Source of the DNA: Lentisphaerota bacterium
Lineage (GTDB): Bacteria > Verrucomicrobiota > Lentisphaeria > Victivallales > Victivallaceae
Direction: 5' to 3'
DNA length: 64,000 bases
Assembly: GCA_015061615.1 (NCBI GenBank)
Contig: SUWE01000007.1
Span: 1 to 64,000 of the forward strand
The position numbers were made by a program, and so were the translations under genes. Of the stretch, positions 43,342-51,560 are shown piece after piece. A model generated the notes under the pieces. That model did no database searches and was not told where the DNA came from. It worked only from the letters and a program-made list of their open reading frames with translations. How positions within the stretch are numbered: position 1 is the stretch's first letter; each line of letters begins with the position of its first letter.

Positions 43342-44361
43342 ATGAGTGAACGTTTCATTACATCGACCCTGAACCGCCGCGATGCGGCAAAAGAATCGAC
43401 TTTGCGCCCGCCGACTTTTTCGGAATTTCCGGGGCAGGCGCGGGTCAAAGAACAGCTTGAACTCTTCGTCCGTGCCGCAAAGGAACGGGATGAGGCACTG
43501 GATCATATCCTGCTTTGCGGACCTCCCGGACTGGGAAAGACCACTTTGGCTTACATCATCGCCAACGAGCGCGGAACCAAATTGAAAAGTTCCAGCGGTC
43601 CTGCCATTGAAAAACCCGGCGACCTTGCCGGATTGCTCACCTCCCTTGAACCCGGCGACGTACTGTTTATCGACGAAATACACCGTCTCAGCGCCACAGT
43701 GGAAGAGTATCTGTACAGTGCTATGGAAGATTTCTTCATCGACATCATGCTTGAACAGGGTGCCGGAGCGCGTTCCGTGCGGCTCAATGTTCCGCGCTTC
43801 ACACTTATCGGTGCCACCACCAGACTGGGAATGATCTCCGCCCCGCTGCGCGCCCGCTTCGGTCTCAACATGCGTCTGGATTATTATGATACAGAAAGTC
43901 TCAAAGAGATCCTCAAACGCTCTGCATCCATTTTGAATGTTCCTCTGGATGATGACGGCGCCCATCAGATCGCTTCCCGCTGCCGCGGAACTCCGCGTAT
44001 AGCCAACAATCTGCTGCGCCGTGCGCGCGATTACGCCCAGATCAAAGCAGACGGCATGATCACCGGCGAAGTGGCGGCAAATGCGCTGGAAATGCTTCAA
44101 ATCGACCGTGACGGACTTGATGAAATGGACTTGCGCATCCTTGAAGTGATAATCAGCAACTTCCGCGGCGGTCCGGTGGGCTTGAAAAATATCGCGGTCT
44201 CCACCGGTGAGGATGAGGATTCTCTTGAAGATGTTTATGAACCGTTTCTTATCCAGCACGGCTATCTGGTGCGTACCTCACGCGGCAGAGTCGCCACCCC
44301 GAAAGCGTGGAGCAAACTGGGACTTGATGAAGTTTCCGGCAGAAAAGGGGAGTTATTTTAG
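43342..44361 (+). CDS. ruvB: Holliday junction branch migration helicase RuvB
   Basis: RuvB is the hexameric ATPase that drives branch migration with RuvA. The 339 residues have the Walker A motif CGPPGLGKTTLA, Walker B LFIDEIHRL, sensor 1 GATTRLGMISAPLRARFG (sensor and arginine-finger region) and the C-terminal winged helix with RTSRGRVATPKAW. Here ruvB stands alone, without ruvA or ruvC. It converges with the glycosidase-like gene and their ends overlap by four bases. Confidence 0.97.
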   Translation: MSERFITSTLNRRDAAKESTLRPPTFSEFPGQARVKEQLELFVRAAKERDEALDHILLCGPPGLGKTTLAYIIANERGTKLKSSSGPAIEKPGDLAGLLTSLEPGDVLFIDEIHRLSATVEEYLYSAMEDFFIDIMLEQGAGARSVRLNVPRFTLIGATTRLGMISAPLRARFGLNMRLDYYDTESLKEILKRSASILNVPLDDDGAHQIASRCRGTPRIANNLLRRARDYAQIKADGMITGEVAANALEMLQIDRDGLDEMDLRILEVIISNFRGGPVGLKNIAVSTGEDEDSLEDVYEPFLIQHGYLVRTSRGRVATPKAWSKLGLDEVSGRKGELF

Positions 44362-47300
44362 TCAAGCATGAAAATTCTGGTTTCAGGTTGTGTATTGTGC
44401 CACTGGAATTGAGTTATCCACGGAGCATTTTTTATTACCGGATAGAGCTGTTTCATCTTTTTTCCGGCAGGGGCATTGAAAGTGAAATTACCCTTTTCCT
44501 TGCTGCTGTGAAATGCGGCAAGTGATTGGCTCAAATAGACTGCGATATTGTCTTTTGAAAGCACTTCAACGCCTGATTCCAGAGCCATTTTCCGCAGCAA
44601 TTCAGTCGGCAGGAGTCCTGCGGGGGCAAAGAAGATATTTCCTTTCCGCACCACAGCAGGAGTTTTATCGGTGAATTCTGCCAGAAGTTCATCGAATTTG
44701 CGGGGAACCGGGATCGGTGCGGCACTTTCATAAACACCGAATCCATATCCGGCAGCGAGTTTTTCCACCGGTTCTGTCAATCTGAAGTGCAACTCTTTGC
44801 GGGAATTTACAAAGTCGAAATCCATGCCGGTCAAAATATTGGCTTTTGTTTTGGAAAAACCGCTTTTTTCCATGATTCCCGGAGCATAAAGGAAAAGGAG
44901 CCGTTTATTTTTATCTGCCGAGATCTTCTTTATTGCCGCAAACTCTTTTTCACTCAGGGAGAATGGATTGAGGAAAATATAAAACTTGTAATCTTTGAGT
45001 TTTTCATTGGCAATATCAAATTGCAGATATTCATCAAACGCGGTACCGATCCTGCCGATATTGGCACGCTGATAGATCGCCCAACGCATAAAACGGTCAG
45101 GTGCGGCACTGTTTTTCTGCCGCAGATAACCGACACTTTCATCAGAAATAAATACTGCAATATCTGAAGCACTGGCACGGTTTTTCGGTAATGCTTTTGC
45201 TGAAATATCCGCTAATTTTCTGATTTCAGTCACCAATTCAGGATCATCGAACCAGTTGAAACTGCCTTCACCAAGCGGGAAGTAGTAAAATCCGGCTCTG
45301 CCGCAGAGAGCTTTAGCCACTTCCCGTGCCTGCACCTGTATTGCGGCAAAGGGAGTTCTGGTGGTATGGGCGTAACCTGCAGGAAATTCCAGATGGGTAC
45401 GCAAATCATTTTCGTTGATCCAGATTTTATTATTGAGAGCCAGCGTATCAGGACTGGGCATATCGTAACTTCCCGGACTGCCGTGGTCACGGAAAATCGC
45501 TCCATAGTGCATCGGACCGAGAAAATAATCCACATACGGAGACTCAATGATCTTTTTCTGCCGGATATATCCGACCTGTTCAGCAAGGAAGTGTCCGCCG
45601 AGATCGACGATGTGACCGTATAAAGCTCCGGTAAGGGCTTTGTTGTTTGTGGCTTCTTTGATGATTTTTGCGTAATATTCCATACCTTCTGCCACCACAT
45701 CAGAGAGGGCAAAGGCATAATCTGTTGCCGGACGGTTTTTCACCGGATCACGGAAAGCCCCGTTGCCGGAAGCGACCCGCATTTCGCGGGTGGGAATCCG
45801 GGCATTGTCAAAGGTCACCGCCGGATCACTCCATGCTTTTTTCAGCTCCGCTTCGCCGGAGTAGTTATTTTTCAGCCATTTGCGGAAATATTTGAGCATT
45901 GCCGGACTGTAATCGGTGAGTGTACCAGGATTATGCGGATTGCCGCCTGACCAGTAGTGCATCCACTGTCCTTCTTCACCCTCGCTGGCAATGTAACCGA
46001 TGACCCGGTCGGCATAGGGGGAGTTTTTTACATATCCGATCAGATCTTTTATGAATTTGCCGAAAATATCTTTTCTTGCTTCACTGGCAAGTGACATGTG
46101 ATTGCCTTTTCTGCCGTTGTCAAAGACGATGATATCATCCGGATTGGCTTCTTTCATCCATGCGGCAGTTCCGTCACGCATGGCGATCTTTACGATGAAA
46201 AATCCTTCGGGATCGCCTGCAAGCAGGGCATCGGCGATAGCATCCATTCCGGTAAAATCGGGATTTTTCCGGGCATCCCATTTCGGCGTGAGATAAACGT
46301 GGTGCAGATGGATATCGGCTTTGTTGAAAATTTTAGCATGTTGGGTCAGATACCGTTTTCCCCGGGCGGAAAATATGCTGTTTTGCGGTTTGCCGTTGAT
46401 AAAAAGGGTGGGGACTCCTGCAAAAGAGGCTATTTTTGCTTCAGGCGTATCCGCCTTACGGGGATTGATAACGGTGATTTTTGCCGGATACGGCAGATTA
46501 TTCCGGGCATTGACTGCTTTCAAGCCGGAAACGGAAAATTCCAGATCGTAGACTCCCGGAGCAAGAAATTTACCGATTTTGATATTGAAGTCAAATTCTG
46601 CGGCTTTACCGTCAGGCAGCACACCCAGTTCCCAAGTGTAAAAAACTTCGTTGTTGCGTTTGAATAATGCCCTTACCGGACGGGCGGAAATATTTGACGG
46701 AGGTGTGAAACTGATTTTACCGGAGTAACTTTTTCCCGCTTCCACAGTTTCAGGGAGCAGTTGTCCATCGATCAGAATATTGTCCCGTGGAGCATTCATC
46801 CGGTAACTTACATTGCCCCATACTCCGAGCGGCGGACGGGCAAGTTCCACACAGTTTCCCCATTTTGAAGCATCAAACTCCGGAAGCTGCCAATTTTCCG
46901 GCACTTTTCCATCCCGGAAGAATTTCCAGCTTTTATCAGTGATTATTTTCCTGTTTCTGCCGTCGGAAAACAAAAGATCCAGCTCACCGAGCAATCCTGC
47001 TGCGTAACGTGCCTGGTGTACCACTGCACAAATGGTGTTTCTGCCCAATTTCAGAAATTTCACAATATCCAGATTCGGCGGAGCAGATCTGCCGAGTATT
47101 CCGACAAGTTTGTTCCCGTTGATGAAAATATTGCCGCTGTCGTCAACTGCTCCCTGGAACATCGCTGAAACCGGAAGCTCTGTCAATTCAAAATCTTTGC
47201 GGAAATAAACGGTCTCATTTTCCACCCGTTTATCGGTATACCATATCCAGTTTGCCCACCAGTTTTCCTCCGGGAAAGCGGTTCGGTAAAATCTGATCGA

Positions 47301-48533
47301 CTCAAATTCGGGATTTTTCCAGCCGGGAAATTCCAGAGCGATCTTTCTCCACGGGGGCAGGGTGGAAAGGTCTAAAATATAAGAACCCGATAATTTTTGA
47401 AATTTTATCGGGTGCAGTTTCGGGAAAGATTCATTTTCCTGATCCCATATCCCGATGTTGATCGACCGCAGGTCATGTGCTGTGATCAGTTGTATGGCAC
47501 TTGCCCTTCCCGGAAAACTCTGCTGGATCTCCAGCCGCGGCGAAGCCGGCATCACGGCAAAAGGGAATGTTTTCAATGACGTATCAAAAATTTCCACATT
47601 GCCGTATTTGAAAGCGACCTCTTTTGAACAATCCAGACCGTCAAGTTTTTTTGCTGTGACCAGCGGTGTGATGCGGATATTGCGGAAATATGCTGTGCCA
47701 GTTCCTTTTGCTGCTCCTGCCGCAGGCTGCAGCATTAATTCAAATGCGGTGCATCCGACAGGTATTTCACTTGCTGAAACTGAAATTTTCTGCCAATCCT
47801 GATCACCGGAAACGGCTTTGCTTGTAAATGCTTTTATTCTTTTTCCGTTTTTATCCAACGCCAGTAAATAGAGCTGACTTCTGGTGGTGACTTTTTCGCA
47901 CTTGATTTCCGCTGATACTCTGAATGCTCCGGAAACTGCCGGTAAGGGAAGTTTCGCTGTCGCATAAGTACCGCCGGAAGCGGAGTTGTCGGTAATTTTC
48001 ACTGCGCCGTCAACTCTTTCGATTTTCGCTCCTTTCCACATAAGCAGATCTTCCAGAGCCGGATCGCTGATGACTTCGATATTGCGGAAAAATGCTTTGC
48101 CGGTTCCTTGGGCTGCTCCTGCCGCGGGCTGCAGCTGCAGCTTTACTCCAGTTGTTCCGGCAGGGATGTTTTCCGATTTGAGAACCAACGACAACTCTTT
48201 CCAGTTTTGCGTGCCGGAAATGGCTTTGCTGCCGTAAGTTTTAAGGGTTTTGCCGTTTGTATCGACCAGATGCAGATAAAACTGGGTACGGGTGGTGACG
48301 TTTTCACATTTTGCTTCAAGCCGAATTACCAGCGGTTTACCGGGCAGAATGGGTATTGCGGCAGGGGAAAGAAGATATTTCCCTGAAGTTTCTGAATCAT
48401 CCGACACAGAAAGTACCCCGTTATCCACACTGAAAGGCACTTTGCCCGCCCAGCGGCAATTCAGGTCGATCACAGCGGCATTGAGGGCAAGGAAAGCTCC
48501 ACCGGCGAGGATTGCAGTTGCGATACTTTTCAT
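44358..48533 (-). CDS. Exported multidomain glycosidase-like protein, GH42-like barrel
   Basis: The 1391-residue protein starts with a signal peptide (IATAILAGGAFLALNA). Two related carbohydrate-binding-like beta-sandwich domains follow (about 22-160 and 165-295); both contain QPAAGAAxGTGxAxFRNI. A galactose-binding-like jelly roll with FINGNKLVG (about 440-590) precedes a barrel (about 700-1090) with YIASEGEEGQW and WINENDLRTH, whose acidic residues could be catalytic as in GH42-type beta-galactosidases. A Rossmann-like domain (about 1110-1300) resembles the trimerisation domain of those enzymes. The substrate is unknown. It starts at the ATG at 48533, twelve bases after a pseudopilin gene, and is the second gene of that operon. 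Confidence 0.75.
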   Translation of the reverse strand: MKSIATAILAGGAFLALNAAVIDLNCRWAGKVPFSVDNGVLSVSDDSETSGKYLLSPAAIPILPGKPLVIRLEAKCENVTTRTQFYLHLVDTNGKTLKTYGSKAISGTQNWKELSLVLKSENIPAGTTGVKLQLQPAAGAAQGTGKAFFRNIEVISDPALEDLLMWKGAKIERVDGAVKITDNSASGGTYATAKLPLPAVSGAFRVSAEIKCEKVTTRSQLYLLALDKNGKRIKAFTSKAVSGDQDWQKISVSASEIPVGCTAFELMLQPAAGAAKGTGTAYFRNIRITPLVTAKKLDGLDCSKEVAFKYGNVEIFDTSLKTFPFAVMPASPRLEIQQSFPGRASAIQLITAHDLRSINIGIWDQENESFPKLHPIKFQKLSGSYILDLSTLPPWRKIALEFPGWKNPEFESIRFYRTAFPEENWWANWIWYTDKRVENETVYFRKDFELTELPVSAMFQGAVDDSGNIFINGNKLVGILGRSAPPNLDIVKFLKLGRNTICAVVHQARYAAGLLGELDLLFSDGRNRKIITDKSWKFFRDGKVPENWQLPEFDASKWGNCVELARPPLGVWGNVSYRMNAPRDNILIDGQLLPETVEAGKSYSGKISFTPPSNISARPVRALFKRNNEVFYTWELGVLPDGKAAEFDFNIKIGKFLAPGVYDLEFSVSGLKAVNARNNLPYPAKITVINPRKADTPEAKIASFAGVPTLFINGKPQNSIFSARGKRYLTQHAKIFNKADIHLHHVYLTPKWDARKNPDFTGMDAIADALLAGDPEGFFIVKIAMRDGTAAWMKEANPDDIIVFDNGRKGNHMSLASEARKDIFGKFIKDLIGYVKNSPYADRVIGYIASEGEEGQWMHYWSGGNPHNPGTLTDYSPAMLKYFRKWLKNNYSGEAELKKAWSDPAVTFDNARIPTREMRVASGNGAFRDPVKNRPATDYAFALSDVVAEGMEYYAKIIKEATNNKALTGALYGHIVDLGGHFLAEQVGYIRQKKIIESPYVDYFLGPMHYGAIFRDHGSPGSYDMPSPDTLALNNKIWINENDLRTHLEFPAGYAHTTRTPFAAIQVQAREVAKALCGRAGFYYFPLGEGSFNWFDDPELVTEIRKLADISAKALPKNRASASDIAVFISDESVGYLRQKNSAAPDRFMRWAIYQRANIGRIGTAFDEYLQFDIANEKLKDYKFYIFLNPFSLSEKEFAAIKKISADKNKRLLFLYAPGIMEKSGFSKTKANILTGMDFDFVNSRKELHFRLTEPVEKLAAGYGFGVYESAAPIPVPRKFDELLAEFTDKTPAVVRKGNIFFAPAGLLPTELLRKMALESGVEVLSKDNIAVYLSQSLAAFHSSKEKGNFTFNAPAGKKMKQLYPVIKNAPWITQFQWHNTQPETRIFMLD

Positions 48534-48545
48534 ATTCAACTCTTG

Positions 48546-49262
48546 TCAGAATGCAGTGCCTTCGACGTCAAAGCGGACAGCGTTATAAAAGTGATCGCCG
48601 CCGGTGATGGTATCTGCCGGATACTGATTGCCGATGACGTGACCGCCGAGATAGAGGGTGTTGCAGACTTTTCCGCCGTGGCTGCGGGGTTTGCTGTTGT
48701 TGTTGTGTTCACCTTTTGAACGGTAATAGTCGCTTACGATCACATGACCGGGATCATCTTTACCGACGAAGTTTCTTCCGACCCGCTTGACGGTGGCACG
48801 GGAAATGCCGAAAGATGATGCCATTTCTCCCGGCCAGAGCAGGAAAGTGTAACTCAGATCCCAGGTGCCGCCGGTCTCTCTGAAAACAACCGAGTCACTG
48901 GGACAGCGGAAAAATTGTTTGTAAGAATTGACCATACTTGCCACATCTCCGGGAGCTCCGCCGAGAAAACCGCCGTTGAGCAGCAGATTCGGGGCGTATG
49001 AGGGGTGTTCATCCACGGTTTTGGAACCGATATTCCTGTGATTGTTTTTATCAGCCAGAAGAGTCGGGGTGGTCGGCATCCGGTCGGCGTTTGCATCAGC
49101 ATACATAAAAAGGGCGGTACCGATCTGTTTCAGTTTTGAAGTGCAGTCTGCCATACGGGCTCTTTCTCTGGCACTGTTGAGTGCCGGAAGCAGGATTGCA
49201 GCCAGAATGGCGATGATTGCGATAACTACCAGAAGTTCGATCAGGGTAAAATGCTTTTTCAT
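48546..49262 (-). CDS. Pseudopilin with type II/IV N-terminal methylation motif
   Basis: [34 protein letters not shown] at the N-terminus (key part [18 protein letters not shown]) is the prepilin cleavage and assembly helix, cut before Phe. The rest (about 30-238) is a periplasmic domain of the DUF1559-like type common in PVC bacteria, with [21 protein letters not shown] and a late [16 protein letters not shown] motif. The 238 residues fit this group. It is the first gene of the operon that continues into the 1391-residue glycosidase-like protein, and it is divergent from the AraC-type regulator. Its role may be in a secretion pseudopilus or at the cell surface. Confidence 0.88.
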   Translation of the reverse strand: MKKHFTLIELLVVIAIIAILAAILLPALNSARERARMADCTSKLKQIGTALFMYADANADRMPTTPTLLADKNNHRNIGSKTVDEHPSYAPNLLLNGGFLGGAPGDVASMVNSYKQFFRCPSDSVVFRETGGTWDLSYTFLLWPGEMASSFGISRATVKRVGRNFVGKDDPGHVIVSDYYRSKGEHNNNSKPRSHGGKVCNTLYLGGHVIGNQYPADTITGGDHFYNAVRFDVEGTAF

Positions 49263-49340
49263 AATTTCCGGAATCCTTTCTATTGGGTGACGTTTTTTCG
49301 GTTACTGCATCTAATATACAACATAATAATTGAAATAACC

Positions 49341-49369
49341 TTGAATTTTGTATCAAAAAGATGTATATT
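49341..49369 (+). promoter_or_regulatory. Promoter of the AraC-type regulator
   Basis: TTGAAT, 17 bases and TATATT precede the ATG at 49403. The -35 and -10 boxes abut two TTGTATC words. Confidence 0.6.
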
Positions 49370-49398
49370 TGTATCGAATTTGATAAAAAAGGATACAA
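49348..49398. promoter_or_regulatory. Candidate AraC operator repeats
   Basis: TTGTATC occurs at 49348-49354 and 49369-49375, exactly 21 bases apart, and its inverse GATACAA lies at 49392-49398, just before the regulator ATG. Spacing of two helical turns is typical of direct-repeat sites of AraC proteins. Confidence 0.5.
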
Positions 49399-49402
49399 TA
49401 TC

Positions 49403-50317
49403 ATGGAATTTTATTCAAAAAGTAAATATATTGATGAATTGGGGATACCTTTCCGGGTACATTTTTTTTCCCAGCGTCTTGAATTGATGCATCACCACGA
49501 TTTTGATGAATTGGTCGTTATTCAGAGCGGCAGCGGTATTCACCGGACAGATACGATGGATACCCCGGTTTCTGCCGGAGATGTCTTTTTCATCCGCAAA
49601 GGTGAAAATCACATGTATATCAACAGCCGTCAGTTGAAAATCGTAAATGTCATGTTTGACAGCAGTACACTGGATATAAACTGGGAGCAGCTCAATAATA
49701 TTTCCGGTTACAAAGCACTTTTTGAAACCGAGCCGAAATTCCGTAAAAAGACCGGATTCAGAGGCAAATTGACCATTAACAGCGATTTGTTGAATGAGGT
49801 CCATATCATTCTGCAGAAGATCCAGCGGGAAATGAATTCGCGGCAATCCGGATGGTATCAGATGTCGCTTACACTGCTTCAGGAACTTTTGATAATTCTT
49901 GCCCGCAGTTACAGCAGCACTGAGATCAAAGAATCCCGCAAGATGATGCGGCTTTCACGCATGGTGCAGTTCATTGAGAAAAATTATGCATCTGAATTGA
50001 CCCGGGATCAGATCATCGCTTCCGGCAATGTTTCCAATGCTGTCGGCACGAGGATCTTCCGGGAACTTCTGGGCAAGACTCCGATCGGGTATCTCAATTC
50101 AGTGCGTTTGAATCACGCCATTGAGAGACTGAAAAACGGTTCAGAGAGTATCGCTGATGTGGCACGTCTCTGCGGATTCAAGGATAGTAACTACTTTTCA
50201 TCATCATTCCGCAAAGCGACCGGCTTTTCACCCCGCTGTTTTATCCGTTGGCAGGGTGAAAAGAACAGCGGAAATTTCACTTCCAAAGCGCAAGAGTATC
50301 CAGCAGAGCAAGATTAG
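49403..50317 (+). CDS. AraC-family transcriptional regulator
   Basis: The 304-residue protein has an N-terminal cupin sensor (about 10-100; MHHHDFDELVVIQSGSG, AGDVFFIRKGENHMY) and a C-terminal double helix-turn-helix (about 205-295) with VRLNHAIERLKNGSESIADVARLCGFKDSNYFSSSFRKATG as the hallmark (key part IADVARLCGFKDSNYF). It probably senses a sugar and controls the divergent pseudopilin-glycosidase operon, its own gene, or both. The ATG at 49403 has AAAGGA upstream; the frame extends 14 codons further with no better signal. Its end overlaps the convergent epimerase-like gene by 41 bases. Confidence 0.92.
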   Translation: MEFYSKSKYIDELGIPFRVHFFSQRLELMHHHDFDELVVIQSGSGIHRTDTMDTPVSAGDVFFIRKGENHMYINSRQLKIVNVMFDSSTLDINWEQLNNISGYKALFETEPKFRKKTGFRGKLTINSDLLNEVHIILQKIQREMNSRQSGWYQMSLTLLQELLIILARSYSSTEIKESRKMMRLSRMVQFIEKNYASELTRDQIIASGNVSNAVGTRIFRELLGKTPIGYLNSVRLNHAIERLKNGSESIADVARLCGFKDSNYFSSSFRKATGFSPRCFIRWQGEKNSGNFTSKAQEYPAEQD

Positions 50318-51557
50318 TGTGATAACCGGGGTCGAGGTCGGGAACTGCGGGTATCGCCGTTGAAGGTTTGCCGTCACTGCTTCGGGTCTGCCATGCGAAA
50401 AATCCCTGTTCCGGAACGGTGAATTTGTTCCACAACGCATCGGAGCAGAGCCGGATTATCTCCGACTGATCGGTATTGCAGAACACTTCACATTCCGCCG
50501 CCGCCCGGATCGTTTCCGGCAGACTCCACCACGGCATATCGCTGTTTATCGGTTTGCGGGCGATAAGGTCATAGCTTTTGATGATTCCCTGCGCTTCAGG
50601 GGCGTAACCGAGGGCGAAGGTCGTTTCCAGCAGACGGGGGAAGAATTTCCGGCACCGTTGGATAAGCTCCTTATCCTGCGGACGGTCAGCCTTTTCCAGA
50701 ATAAAGAGGAATCTCTGAGCAAGTCCGGTAAATTCCAGCGTATGACCGGGGTCGCAAAGGAGTTTGCCGTTTTCTATCCACGGAGTGTCATCTTCGTGTA
50801 CTGCCTCAAAAAATTCCGGTCTGCCGTCAACTTCGCGGGTGTGGATATCCAGTATCCGCTGAATAAAGCGGCATCCGTAATCCAGAAACGCCCCGTCGCC
50901 GGTGATCGTCGCCGCATTGGCAATGCCGCCGAGGGCGATCATGAAAGGACCCTGCAAAATTTTGCCTTCCTGTGCGGCAACGGGATTGGCGGGGTCAAAC
51001 GGCTGCTGGTCGGTGACAAATTTGTTGTTTTCAACGGCATCAAGTATCTGTTTGTACCACGCTGCCATTTCATTTTGCAATGATTTGTCTTCCAGCACGC
51101 TTGCGGCAGTGAGCATACCTTTGGCGACGAAGATATCGCTGTAATTCGCCTCACCGGGAACTGCTTCAGTACGGAACGAGCCGTCGGCATTGAGCCATCT
51201 GCCTTCGGGGGAAAGCATGAAAAACATCCGCTTGCCGTTTGCCTGCCATACATTGTAAAGTTTTTCACAAAGTGTGCTTAAAACATCTTTGATACGGCAG
51301 GCAGAGTTCAACCCTGCCTGCAAGTGTCCGGCGAGCGCTTCGGCACCGCGCCCCTGTATCCACGAGTAGACGAAATTCTTTGAACGGAACGCCATCGCCT
51401 TATCGGGATTATCGAAGTTGTCGCGCCCGGTGATGAGGTCGAACTTCGTATCCAGATATCCGTAATCAGGATGCTTTTCAAAACGGTCAAGCATCACTGA
51501 CAGTGTGGAATCGGCGATTAGCAGATAATTTCTGATAAATTCTTTTCTGTTTTCCAT
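50277..51557 (-). CDS. N-acylglucosamine 2-epimerase-family protein
   Basis: The 426 residues form an (alpha/alpha)6 barrel of the AGE family, which epimerises free or N-acetylated sugars such as glucose/mannose or GlcNAc/ManNAc. CDPGHTLEFTG, MPWWSLPETIRAA and DPGYHTNLALLD carry the conserved histidines and acidic residues of the active site. It has no signal peptide and so acts on sugars that have been taken up. It is the last gene of the operon that starts at the pseudopilin at 59180, three bases after the 933-residue protein. The exact sugar is not known. Confidence 0.82.
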   Translation of the reverse strand: MENRKEFIRNYLLIADSTLSVMLDRFEKHPDYGYLDTKFDLITGRDNFDNPDKAMAFRSKNFVYSWIQGRGAEALAGHLQAGLNSACRIKDVLSTLCEKLYNVWQANGKRMFFMLSPEGRWLNADGSFRTEAVPGEANYSDIFVAKGMLTAASVLEDKSLQNEMAAWYKQILDAVENNKFVTDQQPFDPANPVAAQEGKILQGPFMIALGGIANAATITGDGAFLDYGCRFIQRILDIHTREVDGRPEFFEAVHEDDTPWIENGKLLCDPGHTLEFTGLAQRFLFILEKADRPQDKELIQRCRKFFPRLLETTFALGYAPEAQGIIKSYDLIARKPINSDMPWWSLPETIRAAAECEVFCNTDQSEIIRLCSDALWNKFTVPEQGFFAWQTRSSDGKPSTAIPAVPDLDPGYHTNLALLDTLALWK

Positions 51558-51560
51558 AAT

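Noticed and set aside
43294-44259. 321-residue minus-strand open frame opposite ruvB
   Set aside because: RuvB on the plus strand has all its motifs; the opposite frame is open because of codon bias and shows no family pattern or ribosome-binding site.
48422-48432. DnaA-box-like TTATCCACA
   Set aside because: It is a single copy inside a coding region, with no cluster of boxes, AT-rich unwinding region or dnaA gene nearby. The rpmH cluster alone does not make an origin.
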